DNA of 9,323 bases from JBBDIM01 sp040880405 (GTDB lineage Bacteria > Planctomycetota > Planctomycetia > Pirellulales > Pirellulaceae), in NCBI GenBank assembly GCA_040880405.1, contig JBBDIM010000003.1, positions 1 through 9,323 on the forward strand, in the 5' to 3' direction. The stretch's first letter is position 1. Each line of letters begins with the position of its first letter. Below are positions 1-6,994 of the stretch, in pieces. The notes beneath the pieces are model-generated. The model was not told the DNA's origin. It saw nothing but the letters and a program-made list of their open reading frames with translations, and did not search any database. The position numbers and the translations under genes were made by a program.

Positions 1-47
1 AGGATTAGGGCACCACCGAAAATCAGGGCCTTGTGAAACCGATTCAT
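1..47 (-). CDS. 5' end of a probable exported or membrane protein, cut by the window edge
   Basis: Read on the minus strand, an ATG at 47-45 opens a frame that stays open to base 1. The 15 complete codons give MNRFHKALIFGGALI, and the next codon begins CT (Leu). A short basic N-terminus followed by a hydrophobic run is what a Sec signal peptide, lipoprotein signal or membrane anchor looks like. A GAGGAAG stretch lies about 8-14 nt upstream of the ATG, a reasonable ribosome binding site at slightly long spacing. The gene follows the two other minus-strand genes in the same direction, about 190 nt beyond the previous stop. The function cannot be told from this fragment. It could be a chance frame, but start, binding site and signal-like composition together make a real gene likely. 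Confidence 0.55.
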   Translation of the reverse strand, partial: MNRFHKALIFGGALI

Positions 48-239
48 GCCATTCACTTCCTCGTGCCGAATACCGCGTTGTCGAGCGAGAACACTAAGCT
101 ATCACTATTATCGGCAGAACGGCTGGGCTCGCAAAATCTTATCGGCGACGCCACATGACCGGACCAGGGGGAATAATCGGATAGCAATCGTGGCTGCCCA
201 GCGGATCATTACGATGATCGAGTCGAGGCGATTGGTTTT

Positions 240-920
240 CTATGCCGCCACCGCTGACTTCTCGAAAGCCGCTAAAGCCCGCCATGCCTGTTCCATGTTT
301 TCCGGGGGGAACGGTTTCTGCCCACGGAATCCGGTCAGGGTGTCGGTTCGGTAGTGGGGCGGGAGCTCTCTGGCAATCCAGGCTTCGTAGTTCGCGATCC
401 AGTGGCAGAGTTGGCGGAACGATCGCTCGATGACGTTCAGCTCTTGACGAATTCTGGGGGTAGCCAGAAGCGGTAAATCCGATTCGAGCCAGGGAAGGTG
501 ATCCACCGATGGCTCAACCACCCGCTGGGGAACCGGCTTGTAGCGCCGCCAGAACATTGGTTCGCGGCTGGCTTGCTGGTACCAAATGCCGAAGCCACGA
601 AGCATGATGCTCTCTCCGTGGGGGCCGGAATCGAACTGGTAGATCGCGGGGCACTTTCCTTTGTCGGTCGGCGGGGCGAGGCGCGTTAAACCGTAGGCAA
701 TCAAAAGATTTCCCTCCGGCCTTTGGATATCCTGTCCCCAATACCACAACTGCTGGTTCAAGAGTCGCCCCGCCTCGTGGAATTTCCGCGTCAGGTCGGT
801 CTTGCGAAGCGAGGGTGCCGGCGTCACATGCACCCGACGCCGCGTGGTTGGACCCGAAAATGCGGGAACGAAATCGGGAAAAGGGACATGCCCTGGAACG
901 ATGCGGATGCTTGCGGCCAT
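240..920 (-). CDS. Hypothetical protein, tryptophan-rich, probably cytoplasmic
   Basis: I do not recognise this family. The frame encodes 226 residues from the ATG at 920, or 243 from a TTG at 971; neither start has a convincing Shine-Dalgarno, so the start is uncertain. There is no signal peptide or membrane segment. The N-terminus is rich in Pro, Arg and Val. The middle and C-terminal parts carry eight tryptophans in aromatic patches (LWYW, GIWYQQ, MFWRRY, HWIANYEAWIA) with many charged residues, and the tail (MEQAWRALAAFEKSAVAA) looks helical. The composition reads like real protein and no overlapping frame looks better. It lies 193 nt downstream of the sulfatase on the same strand. It is probably a lineage-specific conserved protein, but that is a guess. 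Confidence 0.7.
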   Translation of the reverse strand: MAASIRIVPGHVPFPDFVPAFSGPTTRRRVHVTPAPSLRKTDLTRKFHEAGRLLNQQLWYWGQDIQRPEGNLLIAYGLTRLAPPTDKGKCPAIYQFDSGPHGESIMLRGFGIWYQQASREPMFWRRYKPVPQRVVEPSVDHLPWLESDLPLLATPRIRQELNVIERSFRQLCHWIANYEAWIARELPPHYRTDTLTGFRGQKPFPPENMEQAWRALAAFEKSAVAA

Positions 921-1078
921 GGGCTGCTCGTAGGGGGACAGAAAAATGACATGCCGGGGGCGGACTATCAAACCGCCCGCAAGCCCCAGTGTGCCAACCT
1001 TGGGGCCGCGTCAGTGATATCGGCCGATTCAATTTCACCGCGACACGAACTTGCAAGGCAGTCCGACCAGTCCGGATG

Positions 1079-1104
1079 TTCCGATTGGACGGGCACCATC
1101 GGAA
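1079..1104 (-). terminator. Hairpin just after the sulfatase stop, possible terminator without a U-tract
   Basis: TTCCGAT (1079-1085) and ATCGGAA (1098-1104) form a 7-bp stem. Two more G-C pairs (1087-1088 with 1096-1097) can form after a bulged base at 1086. On the minus strand the hairpin begins 9 nt after the sulfatase stop codon (1116-1114), where a terminator or mRNA-stabilising hairpin would be. No run of U follows it, so it is not a canonical intrinsic terminator. It may only partly separate the sulfatase from the next gene. Confidence 0.35.
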
Positions 1105-1113
1105 TTTCCGCGA

Positions 1114-2697
1114 TCAATCCTTGTTATTTGTCTTGAGCGAGGCCCGGTACTCGCGGCTCAAGCCGGGTGCCTGCTGGCTCACCGGGCGGCGAACCCGAGG
1201 AGGTGCCTTGTCGACATCTTCCGCGACTCGGTGCCAGAGCGCCGAGAGCTGTTCGACCATATCCGGGTGACGTTCGGCCAGGTCGTTGAGCTCCGCGCGA
1301 TCTTGGCTCAGGTCGTAAAGCTCCCATTTCCCACCTCGGGCCGAGACAAGTTTGTAGTCTCCTTGGCGGATGGCCCGATTGTTGGTGAATTGGAAGTAGA
1401 GCCAATCATGACCAGGTCGCGTTTCGCCACGAAAAATTGGCACTAGAGACTTTCCCATGAGGGGCTCGATCGACTTCCCGTCACGCTCCGCCGGATACTC
1501 CCCCTGCCCCAGTTCGATTACCGTGGCCATAAAATCGATCAGATGGCCCGGTTGGTTGGTGATCGATCCTGGACTTGTCTTCAGGCCTTGGGGCCAATGA
1601 GCAATCATCGGGGAAGAAATTCCCCCTTCATGCTGATTCTGCTTGTACCAGCGAAAGGGCGTATTGCCGGCGTGAGCCCAACCGGTGTCGTAGGTCCAGA
1701 AAGATCGCGGTTCCCAGGGCATTTTGCTCGAGTCCTTGGTCCGTTCGAAGGGACAGGCTCCATTGTCCGAACAGAACATCAAGATCGTATTGTCCCACTG
1801 ATCCCGCTCTTTTAGATGCGCGACTAATCGACCGATATTGCGGTCCATCCGATCGACCATCGCGGCGTAAGTCGCCATCCGAAAATCTTCCCAATCTCGC
1901 TCCTCCGCGGAAAGCTCCTCCCAAGCCGGGATGTATTCGGGCCGAGGGCTGAGTTTGGCACCGGAATCGATCAGTTCCAATTCCTGTTGTTTGGCATACC
2001 GCTGCGTTCGGAGTTTGTCCCAACCCTGTTTGTATTTGCCGCGGTATTTCTGGATATCTTCCTCGGGTGCCTGAAGCGGATAGTGCGGGGCGTTGTAAGC
2101 CAGATACAAAAAGAACGGCTTGTCGGTTTCGCGGGCCTCGTCGATGAACTGGATTCCATAGTCAGTCATCACGTCGGTGGTGTAAAAGTCATCGCCGAAA
2201 TCGGTAAACGGTTTGCCATTCAGGCGGAAGGTATCGTCCCCCACAAAGAAATCGGTTTTACCGCTCAAGTGGCCAAAATAGCGGTGGAACCCCCGATCGG
2301 TCGGCTCCTTCTTCAGGTGCCATTTGCCGGACATCGCGGTAAAGTAGCCCGCCTCACCTAGCACCTCGGCCAGGGTCACACCCCGGCTGAGCGATTCTTC
2401 CCCCGCTTGAAAACAGTAAAGCCCGGTCAGCAGCGAAACCCGCGAGGAGTGGCATTTCGCGGTGTTATAAAACTGTGAGAACCGAAGCCCACCCGCCGCC
2501 AACCGATCGAGACTAGGCGTCTCAATCTCGCTGCCGTAACATCCCAGATCCGCAAACCCAAGATCGTCCGCCATAATCAGCACGATATTGGGTCGCTCGT
2601 CCGCTTTTGTCTCGATTGGGGCGACAGCCATCCCGGCGAAAACGGCGATCAAAATTAGCGGCAGCGACCATAACTTCGTTCGCGGAAAATATCGCAT
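1114..2697 (-). CDS. Secreted type I sulfatase (arylsulfatase A-like)
   Basis: Sulfatases of the alkaline-phosphatase superfamily hydrolyse sulfate esters; in planctomycetes they are usually exported and act on sulfated polysaccharides. The 527-residue protein starts at ATG 2697. A start 22 codons upstream (2763) would put a hydrophilic extension before the signal peptide. Residues 7-26 form a hydrophobic export signal, with cleavage plausible near AVA or TKA. The core begins at PNIVLIMADDLG, whose D44-D45 are metal ligands. The active-site segment C82-H-S-S-R86, followed by LLTG, carries the cysteine that formylglycine-generating enzyme converts to formylglycine. Other conserved residues are GKWH (K125, H127), NAPH (H205), SDNG (D311, N312) and K352/HEGG (H356). 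Length and motif order match the family. The usual Pro two residues after the Cys is Ser here. The upstream ribosome binding site is weak. The substrate cannot be assigned, and neighbours give no polysaccharide context. Confidence 0.95.
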   Translation of the reverse strand: MRYFPRTKLWSLPLILIAVFAGMAVAPIETKADERPNIVLIMADDLGFADLGCYGSEIETPSLDRLAAGGLRFSQFYNTAKCHSSRVSLLTGLYCFQAGEESLSRGVTLAEVLGEAGYFTAMSGKWHLKKEPTDRGFHRYFGHLSGKTDFFVGDDTFRLNGKPFTDFGDDFYTTDVMTDYGIQFIDEARETDKPFFLYLAYNAPHYPLQAPEEDIQKYRGKYKQGWDKLRTQRYAKQQELELIDSGAKLSPRPEYIPAWEELSAEERDWEDFRMATYAAMVDRMDRNIGRLVAHLKERDQWDNTILMFCSDNGACPFERTKDSSKMPWEPRSFWTYDTGWAHAGNTPFRWYKQNQHEGGISSPMIAHWPQGLKTSPGSITNQPGHLIDFMATVIELGQGEYPAERDGKSIEPLMGKSLVPIFRGETRPGHDWLYFQFTNNRAIRQGDYKLVSARGGKWELYDLSQDRAELNDLAERHPDMVEQLSALWHRVAEDVDKAPPRVRRPVSQQAPGLSREYRASLKTNNKD

Positions 2698-2903
2698 CAA
2701 GCAAGCTCTTGAACAAAACAAGGATTGAGGGTGATGTACGGAGCCGAAGGTTCCCAGTATCACTGCTCTTCCGCCCGATTACAAACGGATTTCGGCGACT
2801 CCGCTGATCGGATTGGTCCTTCACCTGAGGACGCCGATCCTGGTATGCTGGTCGGTTTCATATTCAGCAAAGTACCCTTGTTGAGACCCCGTAAGCTTTT
2901 TGC

Positions 2904-2926
2904 TCCGGGATAGGGAATCCCTCGGA
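2904..2926 (+). promoter_or_regulatory. Hairpin in the mutS upstream region
   Basis: TCCG-GGAT (2904-2911) can pair with ATCC (2917-2920) and CGGA (2923-2926), giving eight base pairs with a 2-nt bulge and a 5-nt loop. It sits 15 nt before the alternative TTG start and about 70 nt before the preferred ATG. It could be a leader structure affecting mutS translation, or chance. I found no convincing -35/-10 pair in the sulfatase-mutS divergent interval. Confidence 0.2.
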
Positions 2927-2995
2927 CAGATGGCGGCATGATTGACGAGCGGAGATGTCTCTTCAGCGATCGACCAGGCAAAGGAAGCGAAACGG

Positions 2996-5605
2996 ATGGG
3001 TATGACACCAATGATGCAGCAGTACCACGAGGCAAAGGACGCCTGTGGCGACGCGATCCTGCTGTTTCGGATGGGAGATTTCTTCGAGCTGTTCAACGAT
3101 GACGCCGTCACCGCCGCTCGGGTCTTGGGGATGACCCTCACCAGCCGAGACAAAGGGAAAAACGCGACCCCGATGGCGGGTTTTCCGCACCATCAGTTGG
3201 ATGGCTATCTGGCCAAATTGATCCACCTTGGGTACCGCGTGGCGATTTGCGATCAGGTAGAAGACCCCAAGGAAGCCAAGGGAATTGTCCGCCGCGAGGT
3301 GACGCGGATCGTTTCCCCCGGGACGCTGACCGACGACTCGCTGCTGGAACCCAAAGAGAGCAACTATCTGGCCGCGATCGTCGCCGATGACCGCAAGAAA
3401 AACGCCACCGGGGAGGTTGGCATCGCGTGGGTCGAGATGTCGACCGGCTCGTTCTTCGCCGGCACCTTTGCCGGTGATCGCCTCGCGGATCAACTGGCTC
3501 GGATTGGACCGGCGGAGTGCCTGCTGGCTGAGGATGTCGGCTCGTTGCCACCCCATCTGGCCGAGCGGATTCACCTCACTCGCCGCCCTGCGTGGGCCTT
3601 TTCCAATAAGACCACGCGTGATTGCCTCCTCGCGCACTTTGGTACGGCCAATCTCGATGGGCTCGGCTTCGGCGAGGAAGACCACTTGGCGATTCGCGCC
3701 GCCGGTGGCGTTCTCGATTACCTGAATGAAACGCAAAAGGTTTCCCTTTCCCACATCGACAAACTCACCCCGTACCGAACCGGCACGACCCTCGAAATCG
3801 ACGAGGCAACGCGGCGTTCCCTCGAACTGACCCGGACCATCCGCGATGGCCGCCGCGATGGGACCTTGGTGGCGGTGATGGATCGCTGTGTCACGCCGAT
3901 GGGCAGCCGCGTGCTGGCCCAATGGCTGGCTAATCCGCTGACCGACAATCAGGCGATCGAGGCCCGACTGGATGCCGTCGAGGAACTCAAGGGGGATGCC
4001 GCGCTCACGAAGGATTTGGCCGATGGGCTGGCCGGTGTTTATGACCTGCAGCGATTGTTGACCCGGGTTTCCACCGGAAGGGCCAGTCCCCGCGACCTGA
4101 GCTTCATTTCCCGTACCCTTTCGCGGCTCCCGAGGGTCAAAGCGAAGATCACTTCCCGCCGCAGCCAGCTACTATCGGATCTGGAAGCTCGGCTTGATCT
4201 TTGCCCTGAACTGCATGGCAAATTGGTGCTCGCCCTGGATAAAAACTGCCCGCTGCATGCCAAAGAAGGTGGATTTATCCAGGAAGGCTACTATGCCAAA
4301 TTGGACGAGTACCGCGAGCTGGCGGTCGGCGGCAAGCAGTGGATCGCCAACTATCAGGCCGAGGAGAGCCGCAAGTCGGGCATCGCCAACATGAAGGTTG
4401 GTTTCAACAAGGTGTTTGGCTACTACATCGAAATCACCAACGCTCAAAAGGACAAAGTTCCGGATTACTTCCACCGCAAGCAAACCCTCAAAAACGCCGA
4501 ACGGTATATCACGCCGGAACTGAAGGAGTACGAGGAAAAGGTCCTCTCCGCCGACGACAAGGCGAAACAACTGGAGTACGAACTGTTCGTCGAGCTCCGC
4601 GACCTGGTAATGGCCGATTGCAAGCGACTACAACAGACGGCCGTTGCGATTGCCGAGCTCGACGCCTTCGTTTCCCTCGCCGATTTGGCCCGCGACCGCA
4701 ACTACTGTCGCCCGAAGATGATTGACGAGCCGGACCTGCGGATCATCGATGGCCGTCACCCGGTGCTCGACATGACCGAGGCCGCCGGCACGTTCGTTCC
4801 CAACGATACCCAACTGAGCGGCGATGATGGCTTTGTGGCGATCATCACCGGCCCCAACATGGCCGGTAAAAGCACCTACATCCGCCAGGTCGGACTGCTC
4901 ACGATCATGGCCCAGATGGGCAGCTTTGTCCCGGCCCGGCAGGCGACCATTGGCGTGGTCGACCGCGTCTTCGCGCGCGTCGGAGCGAGCGACGAGCTGT
5001 CCCGCGGGCAAAGTACCTTCATGGTGGAAATGACCGAGACCGCGCGGATCCTCAACACGGCGACTCGGCACAGCTTGGTCATCTTGGACGAGATCGGACG
5101 CGGTACCAGCACCTACGATGGCGTTTCGTTGGCCTGGTCGATCGTCGAACATCTGCACGACAAAATCGGGGCGCGGACTCTGTTTGCCACCCATTATCAC
5201 GAGCTTTCGGAACTGGCCGGGTCGCTCGACGGTGTTTGCAACCTGAATGTCTCCGTGAAGGAATGGGACGAGAAGATCGTCTTTCTGCACAAGATCGTCC
5301 CGGGCGCGGCGGACAAAAGCTACGGCATTTATGTCGCTCGCTTGGCAGGTGTCCCGCCGGAAGTCAACGAACGGGCCAAGCAAATCCTAGCCCAACTTGA
5401 ACAGGAACACCTAGACCCCGACGGCCGCTCGAAAATCGCCCACTCTATTCCCCGTCACCCCAAAAAAGACCTCCAGCTCACCTTCTTCAGCCCGATGGAA
5501 CACCCGGTGGTGGAAGAGATTCGCGGGGTCGATCTCAATGCCCTCACCCCGCTTGAAGCACTCCAGCGATTGGCCCAGTGGCAGAAGCAGTTGGGCTCTG
5601 GGTAA
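2996..5605 (+). CDS. mutS: DNA mismatch repair protein MutS
   Basis: MutS is the ATPase that binds mismatches and small loops in fresh DNA and recruits MutL. The 869-residue product has the full family layout. TPMMQQY opens the N-terminal domain, with the mismatch-reading Phe-x-Glu in GDFFELF (F29, E31). Connector, lever and clamp regions follow, including GYYIEITNAQ and ERYITPELKE. The ATPase domain has Walker A GPNMAGKST (from residue 619), the DELSRGQSTFMVEM signature, Walker B LVILDEIGRG (D698, E699) and ATHYHEL. The tail holds QLTFF (827-831), resembling a beta-clamp-binding pentapeptide, and the LTPLEAL tetramerisation-type end. ATG 2996 is chosen because AAAGGAAG lies upstream and family members begin just before TPMMQQY. 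A TTG at 2942, right after an in-frame TGA, would add 18 residues. The gene is divergent from the sulfatase. No mutL is visible. Confidence 0.98.
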   Translation: MGMTPMMQQYHEAKDACGDAILLFRMGDFFELFNDDAVTAARVLGMTLTSRDKGKNATPMAGFPHHQLDGYLAKLIHLGYRVAICDQVEDPKEAKGIVRREVTRIVSPGTLTDDSLLEPKESNYLAAIVADDRKKNATGEVGIAWVEMSTGSFFAGTFAGDRLADQLARIGPAECLLAEDVGSLPPHLAERIHLTRRPAWAFSNKTTRDCLLAHFGTANLDGLGFGEEDHLAIRAAGGVLDYLNETQKVSLSHIDKLTPYRTGTTLEIDEATRRSLELTRTIRDGRRDGTLVAVMDRCVTPMGSRVLAQWLANPLTDNQAIEARLDAVEELKGDAALTKDLADGLAGVYDLQRLLTRVSTGRASPRDLSFISRTLSRLPRVKAKITSRRSQLLSDLEARLDLCPELHGKLVLALDKNCPLHAKEGGFIQEGYYAKLDEYRELAVGGKQWIANYQAEESRKSGIANMKVGFNKVFGYYIEITNAQKDKVPDYFHRKQTLKNAERYITPELKEYEEKVLSADDKAKQLEYELFVELRDLVMADCKRLQQTAVAIAELDAFVSLADLARDRNYCRPKMIDEPDLRIIDGRHPVLDMTEAAGTFVPNDTQLSGDDGFVAIITGPNMAGKSTYIRQVGLLTIMAQMGSFVPARQATIGVVDRVFARVGASDELSRGQSTFMVEMTETARILNTATRHSLVILDEIGRGTSTYDGVSLAWSIVEHLHDKIGARTLFATHYHELSELAGSLDGVCNLNVSVKEWDEKIVFLHKIVPGAADKSYGIYVARLAGVPPEVNERAKQILAQLEQEHLDPDGRSKIAHSIPRHPKKDLQLTFFSPMEHPVVEEIRGVDLNALTPLEALQRLAQWQKQLGSG

Positions 5606-5703
5606 CGATCGCAGCCCGGGGGAACCGATGCAACCCGTTCATTGAGACCCATTGCTCCCTTGGATGGGCGGGGTGGTTTGAGACTCTTTTGTCCCTCTTC
5701 TGG

Positions 5704-5752
5704 TTTTTTCTTGGCCGTCCCTCGGCCGGGTGGTTTGCCCATTTGGGGGTCG
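5704..5752 (+). repeat. Copy A of a diverged intergenic direct repeat
   Basis: This stretch carries, in order, TTTTTTCTTGGCCG (5704-5717), CGGCC (5723-5727), GTTTGCCC (5733-5740) and GGGGGTCG (5745-5752). The same motifs occur in the same order at 5938-6026. Copy A is compact at 49 nt. The T-run followed by a GC-rich inverted segment is shared with copy B. Seen directly; whether the copies share ancestry is inference. Confidence 0.45.
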
Positions 5753-5823
5753 TACCGGTTGTGGTGTTAGGCCCGTTTTCGGCCCTGTGAGCGCTGTATC
5801 TTGTGGACCCCCGATTGGGGAAA

Positions 5824-5956
5824 CGCGCGGCCAAGCGGCCGAGAATTTTAAAACCGCAGCCGAGGCCCTCTTCCCTTAATTAGCTCTCACGGACAACAAG
5901 GGAAAACACCAGGACCTAAGACACCCCCATTTTGGTGTTTTTTCCTTGGCCGCGCG
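5824..5956 (+). other. Possible structured RNA closed by a 12-bp long-range stem
   Basis: CGCGCGGCCAAG (5824-5835) is perfectly complementary to CTTGGCCGCGCG (5945-5956), so the 109 nt between them could be closed into a domain. Inside lie a 7-bp stem TTCCCTT/AAGGGAA with a 20-nt loop, and the ACACC/GGTGT hairpin. The 3' arm is also half of a perfect palindrome, so a local hairpin competes with the long-range pairing. It could be a small RNA, a switch-like 3' region of mutS, or two copies of one repeat whose complementarity is incidental. I did not recognise a known RNA family. Confidence 0.25.
5921..5943 (+). terminator. Intrinsic terminator-like hairpin with T-run
   Basis: ACACC (5921-5925) pairs with GGTGT (5934-5938) around an 8-nt loop and is followed directly by TTTTT (5939-5943). 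An alternative longer stem uses AAAACACC upstream (from 5903) with GGTGTTTT. The form is right for Rho-independent termination on the plus strand, but the stem is short. It lies over 300 nt past the mutS stop, so it may end a long mutS 3' region or a separate short transcript. Confidence 0.45.
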
Positions 5957-6026
5957 GCCAAGGGCTTGTGGATCCCACACGAGATCCTTTGCGTTTGCCC
6001 TTTTGTGAATCTTTACCTGGGGGTCG
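5938..6026 (+). repeat. Copy B of the diverged intergenic direct repeat
   Basis: The order is TTTTTTCCTTGGCCG (5938-5952), CGGCC inside the palindrome, GTTTGCCC (5993-6000) and GGGGGTCG (6019-6026), as in copy A but with about 40 extra bases. The extra sequence includes the second half of the palindrome and the TGTGG-ATC-CCACA hairpin. A CTTGTGGA-x-CCC word at 5965 also recurs at 5800. Confidence 0.45.
5944..5963. repeat. 20-bp perfect palindrome behind the terminator-like hairpin
   Basis: CCTTGGCCGCGCGGCCAAGG is its own reverse complement over all 20 bases. It starts at the base after the T-run of the terminator-like hairpin. Its 3' portion CGCGCGGCCAAG occurs again at 5824-5835 and its 5' portion CTTGGCCG again at 5710-5717. 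As DNA it could bind a symmetric protein dimer; as RNA it would form a strong hairpin with a tight turn. A REP-type dispersed palindrome is also possible. Confidence 0.6.
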
Positions 6027-6121
6027 CACGCCCCGAATTGTCAAAGAGCAGTCCACATTCTATACCATGGTCTTCGACTGCAGTTCAAAGTGAGCGGCTA
6101 CCCAGCGGGGCCTCGCCGATC

Positions 6122-6153
6122 CTCAATCCCTCATTTTAACTAACTGGATTGAG
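6122..6153. promoter_or_regulatory. 8-bp inverted repeat upstream of the GntR regulator
   Basis: CTCAATCC (6122-6129) and GGATTGAG (6146-6153) are exact inverted copies separated by 16 bases of AT-rich sequence. The arms are centred about 80 nt before the regulator ATG. GntR-family regulators often bind operators near their own promoters, so this may be an operator or a leader hairpin. A separate 8-bp palindrome GAGTACTC lies at 6162-6169. No binding can be shown from sequence. Confidence 0.3.
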
Positions 6154-6198
6154 TTCTATCGGAGTACTCACTTGCAGGGGAGCGCATTTTCTCAATTC

Positions 6199-6209
6199 TC
6201 GTATACAAT
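6199..6209 (+). promoter_or_regulatory. Candidate -10 element overlapping a FadR-type operator half-match
   Basis: TCGTATACAA (6199-6208) contains the palindrome GTATAC and fits the loose FadR-subfamily pattern T-N-G-T...A-C-N-A. TACAAT (6204-6209), one base from TATAAT, overlaps it and ends 7 nt before the ATG at 6217, so transcription could begin at or next to the start codon. No -35 consensus lies at the right distance. If the TTG at 6172 is the true start, this site is coding and the idea fails. Confidence 0.25.
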
Positions 6210-6216
6210 ACTTAAA

Positions 6217-6945
6217 ATGAAATCTGAATTAGACCTCCCACCACTGACCTTGGTTTCGGTTAGCGACATCACCAAACCGCTCCAGCGGGGCGGGCTGCGC
6301 ACGCAGGTCAGCCAGCGTCTGGCGATTGCGATCTTCGCCCGGCATTTTAGGGCGGGTGAGAAACTGACAGTCCAACCCCTCGCCGAGCAATTCGGGGTGA
6401 GTCGCACGCCGGTTCGTGAAGCCTTGATGGAGCTTGAATCGTTGGGCATGGTCGAGGTCCTGCCGCACAAAGGGGCCGTGGTTCGCGAGTTTGGACCCCA
6501 GGAAGCGCGAGACCTGATCCAATTCCGGAAAATACTGGAACGGGAGGCGATCCGGGGTGCCTGCGGAAAGATCCCGCGCGAGCAATTGGAACAATTGCAG
6601 ACCGAGTTGCAGCGGAATATCAGCGAGCCGCCGACGATCGCCGTGAGCCAGGCAAGTCGGGAATTGGACATTCGCTTGCATGCCACAATTGCCTCCCACT
6701 GTCAAAACCAGCGATTGCAGGATGAGATTTCTCGCTGCTGGACGATCTGTAAGGCGATGGCCGATGCCTACTACATTCTGCTCCGCGCTTCCGATCGCAT
6801 CGTTCGAGTCGAAGAAAGCCCAGAGCACTTGGCGATCGTCGAAGCCCTGCTGTCCGGTGATTCGGAAGCCTCGCAAAGAGCACTCGAGGCCCACCTGGAA
6901 GCATTCTTGGAAGACTTTATCGAGAAGCACTTTCCGACGGAATGA
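6217..6945 (+). CDS. GntR-family transcriptional regulator, FadR/FCD subfamily
   Basis: This is a DNA-binding regulator that usually responds to a small carboxylic acid or sugar acid. From ATG 6217 it has 242 residues, the normal FadR/FCD length. Residues about 25-92 form the winged helix-turn-helix, with the signature GVSRTPVREAL at 60-70 and the wing VLPHKGAVVREF. Residues about 95-235 form the all-helical FCD ligand domain; D151, H155, H204 and H226 match the Asp-His-His-His metal site of the family. A TTG at 6172 preceded by GGAG at 7-nt spacing would add 15 residues (MQGSAFSQFSYTILK). I prefer the ATG because the extension has no family-like features, but the TTG cannot be excluded. Neighbours include no obvious metabolic target, so the effector and regulon are unknown; self-regulation is possible given the inverted repeats upstream. 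Confidence 0.93.
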   Translation: MKSELDLPPLTLVSVSDITKPLQRGGLRTQVSQRLAIAIFARHFRAGEKLTVQPLAEQFGVSRTPVREALMELESLGMVEVLPHKGAVVREFGPQEARDLIQFRKILEREAIRGACGKIPREQLEQLQTELQRNISEPPTIAVSQASRELDIRLHATIASHCQNQRLQDEISRCWTICKAMADAYYILLRASDRIVRVEESPEHLAIVEALLSGDSEASQRALEAHLEAFLEDFIEKHFPTE

Positions 6946-6994
6946 GCCGATGGGGATCATGCGAAAAACAACTTCCCGACTCGGAGGATAAGGC

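Larger units (their letters stand above)
5606..6216. other. Long intergenic region with repeats and hairpins, no credible gene
   Basis: About 610 bases lie between mutS and the regulator with no protein-like frame on either strand. The stretch is dense in short structures: GGGGGTC (5745-5751) paired with GACCCCC (5806-5812), a small hairpin at 5770-5784, CGGCC-AAGC-GGCCG at 5828-5841, TTCCCTT/AAGGGAA (5871-5877 and 5898-5904), a terminator-like hairpin, a 20-bp palindrome, and TGTGG-ATC-CCACA (5967-5979). Two ordered sets of motifs recur (separate entries). The last 100 bases are more AT-rich and probably hold the regulator's promoter. I recognised no tRNA, tmRNA, SRP RNA or RNase P signature. 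Confidence 0.6.

Noticed and set aside
46..354. 102-codon plus-strand frame at the left edge
   Set aside because: It overlaps the minus-strand start at 47 and the end of the hypothetical protein, and its product is low-complexity and Arg-rich without any protein-like pattern.
1019..1028. Palindrome ATCGGCCGAT between the sulfatase and the hypothetical protein
   Set aside because: A 10-bp GC-rich palindrome is common by chance here and has no associated signal.
2942..2995. TTG start for mutS at 2942
   Set aside because: It follows an in-frame stop directly, has no good Shine-Dalgarno, and family members begin close to TPMMQQY; ATG 2996 is better supported.
2963..3922. Long open frame of 319 codons on the strand opposite mutS
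   Set aside because: It lies wholly inside the clear MutS coding sequence; its residue pattern mirrors codon bias of mutS and shows no domain.
4628..5383. 251-codon frame antisense to the MutS ATPase domain
   Set aside because: The sense strand carries Walker A, Walker B and signature motifs; the antisense product has no recognisable features.
5824..5956. Resemblance to 6S RNA (a TTAAAACCGCAGCC stretch inside a stem-closed domain)
   Set aside because: The shared word is short, the long bulged duplex of 6S RNA is not evident, and the length is off; kept only as an unnamed possible structured RNA.
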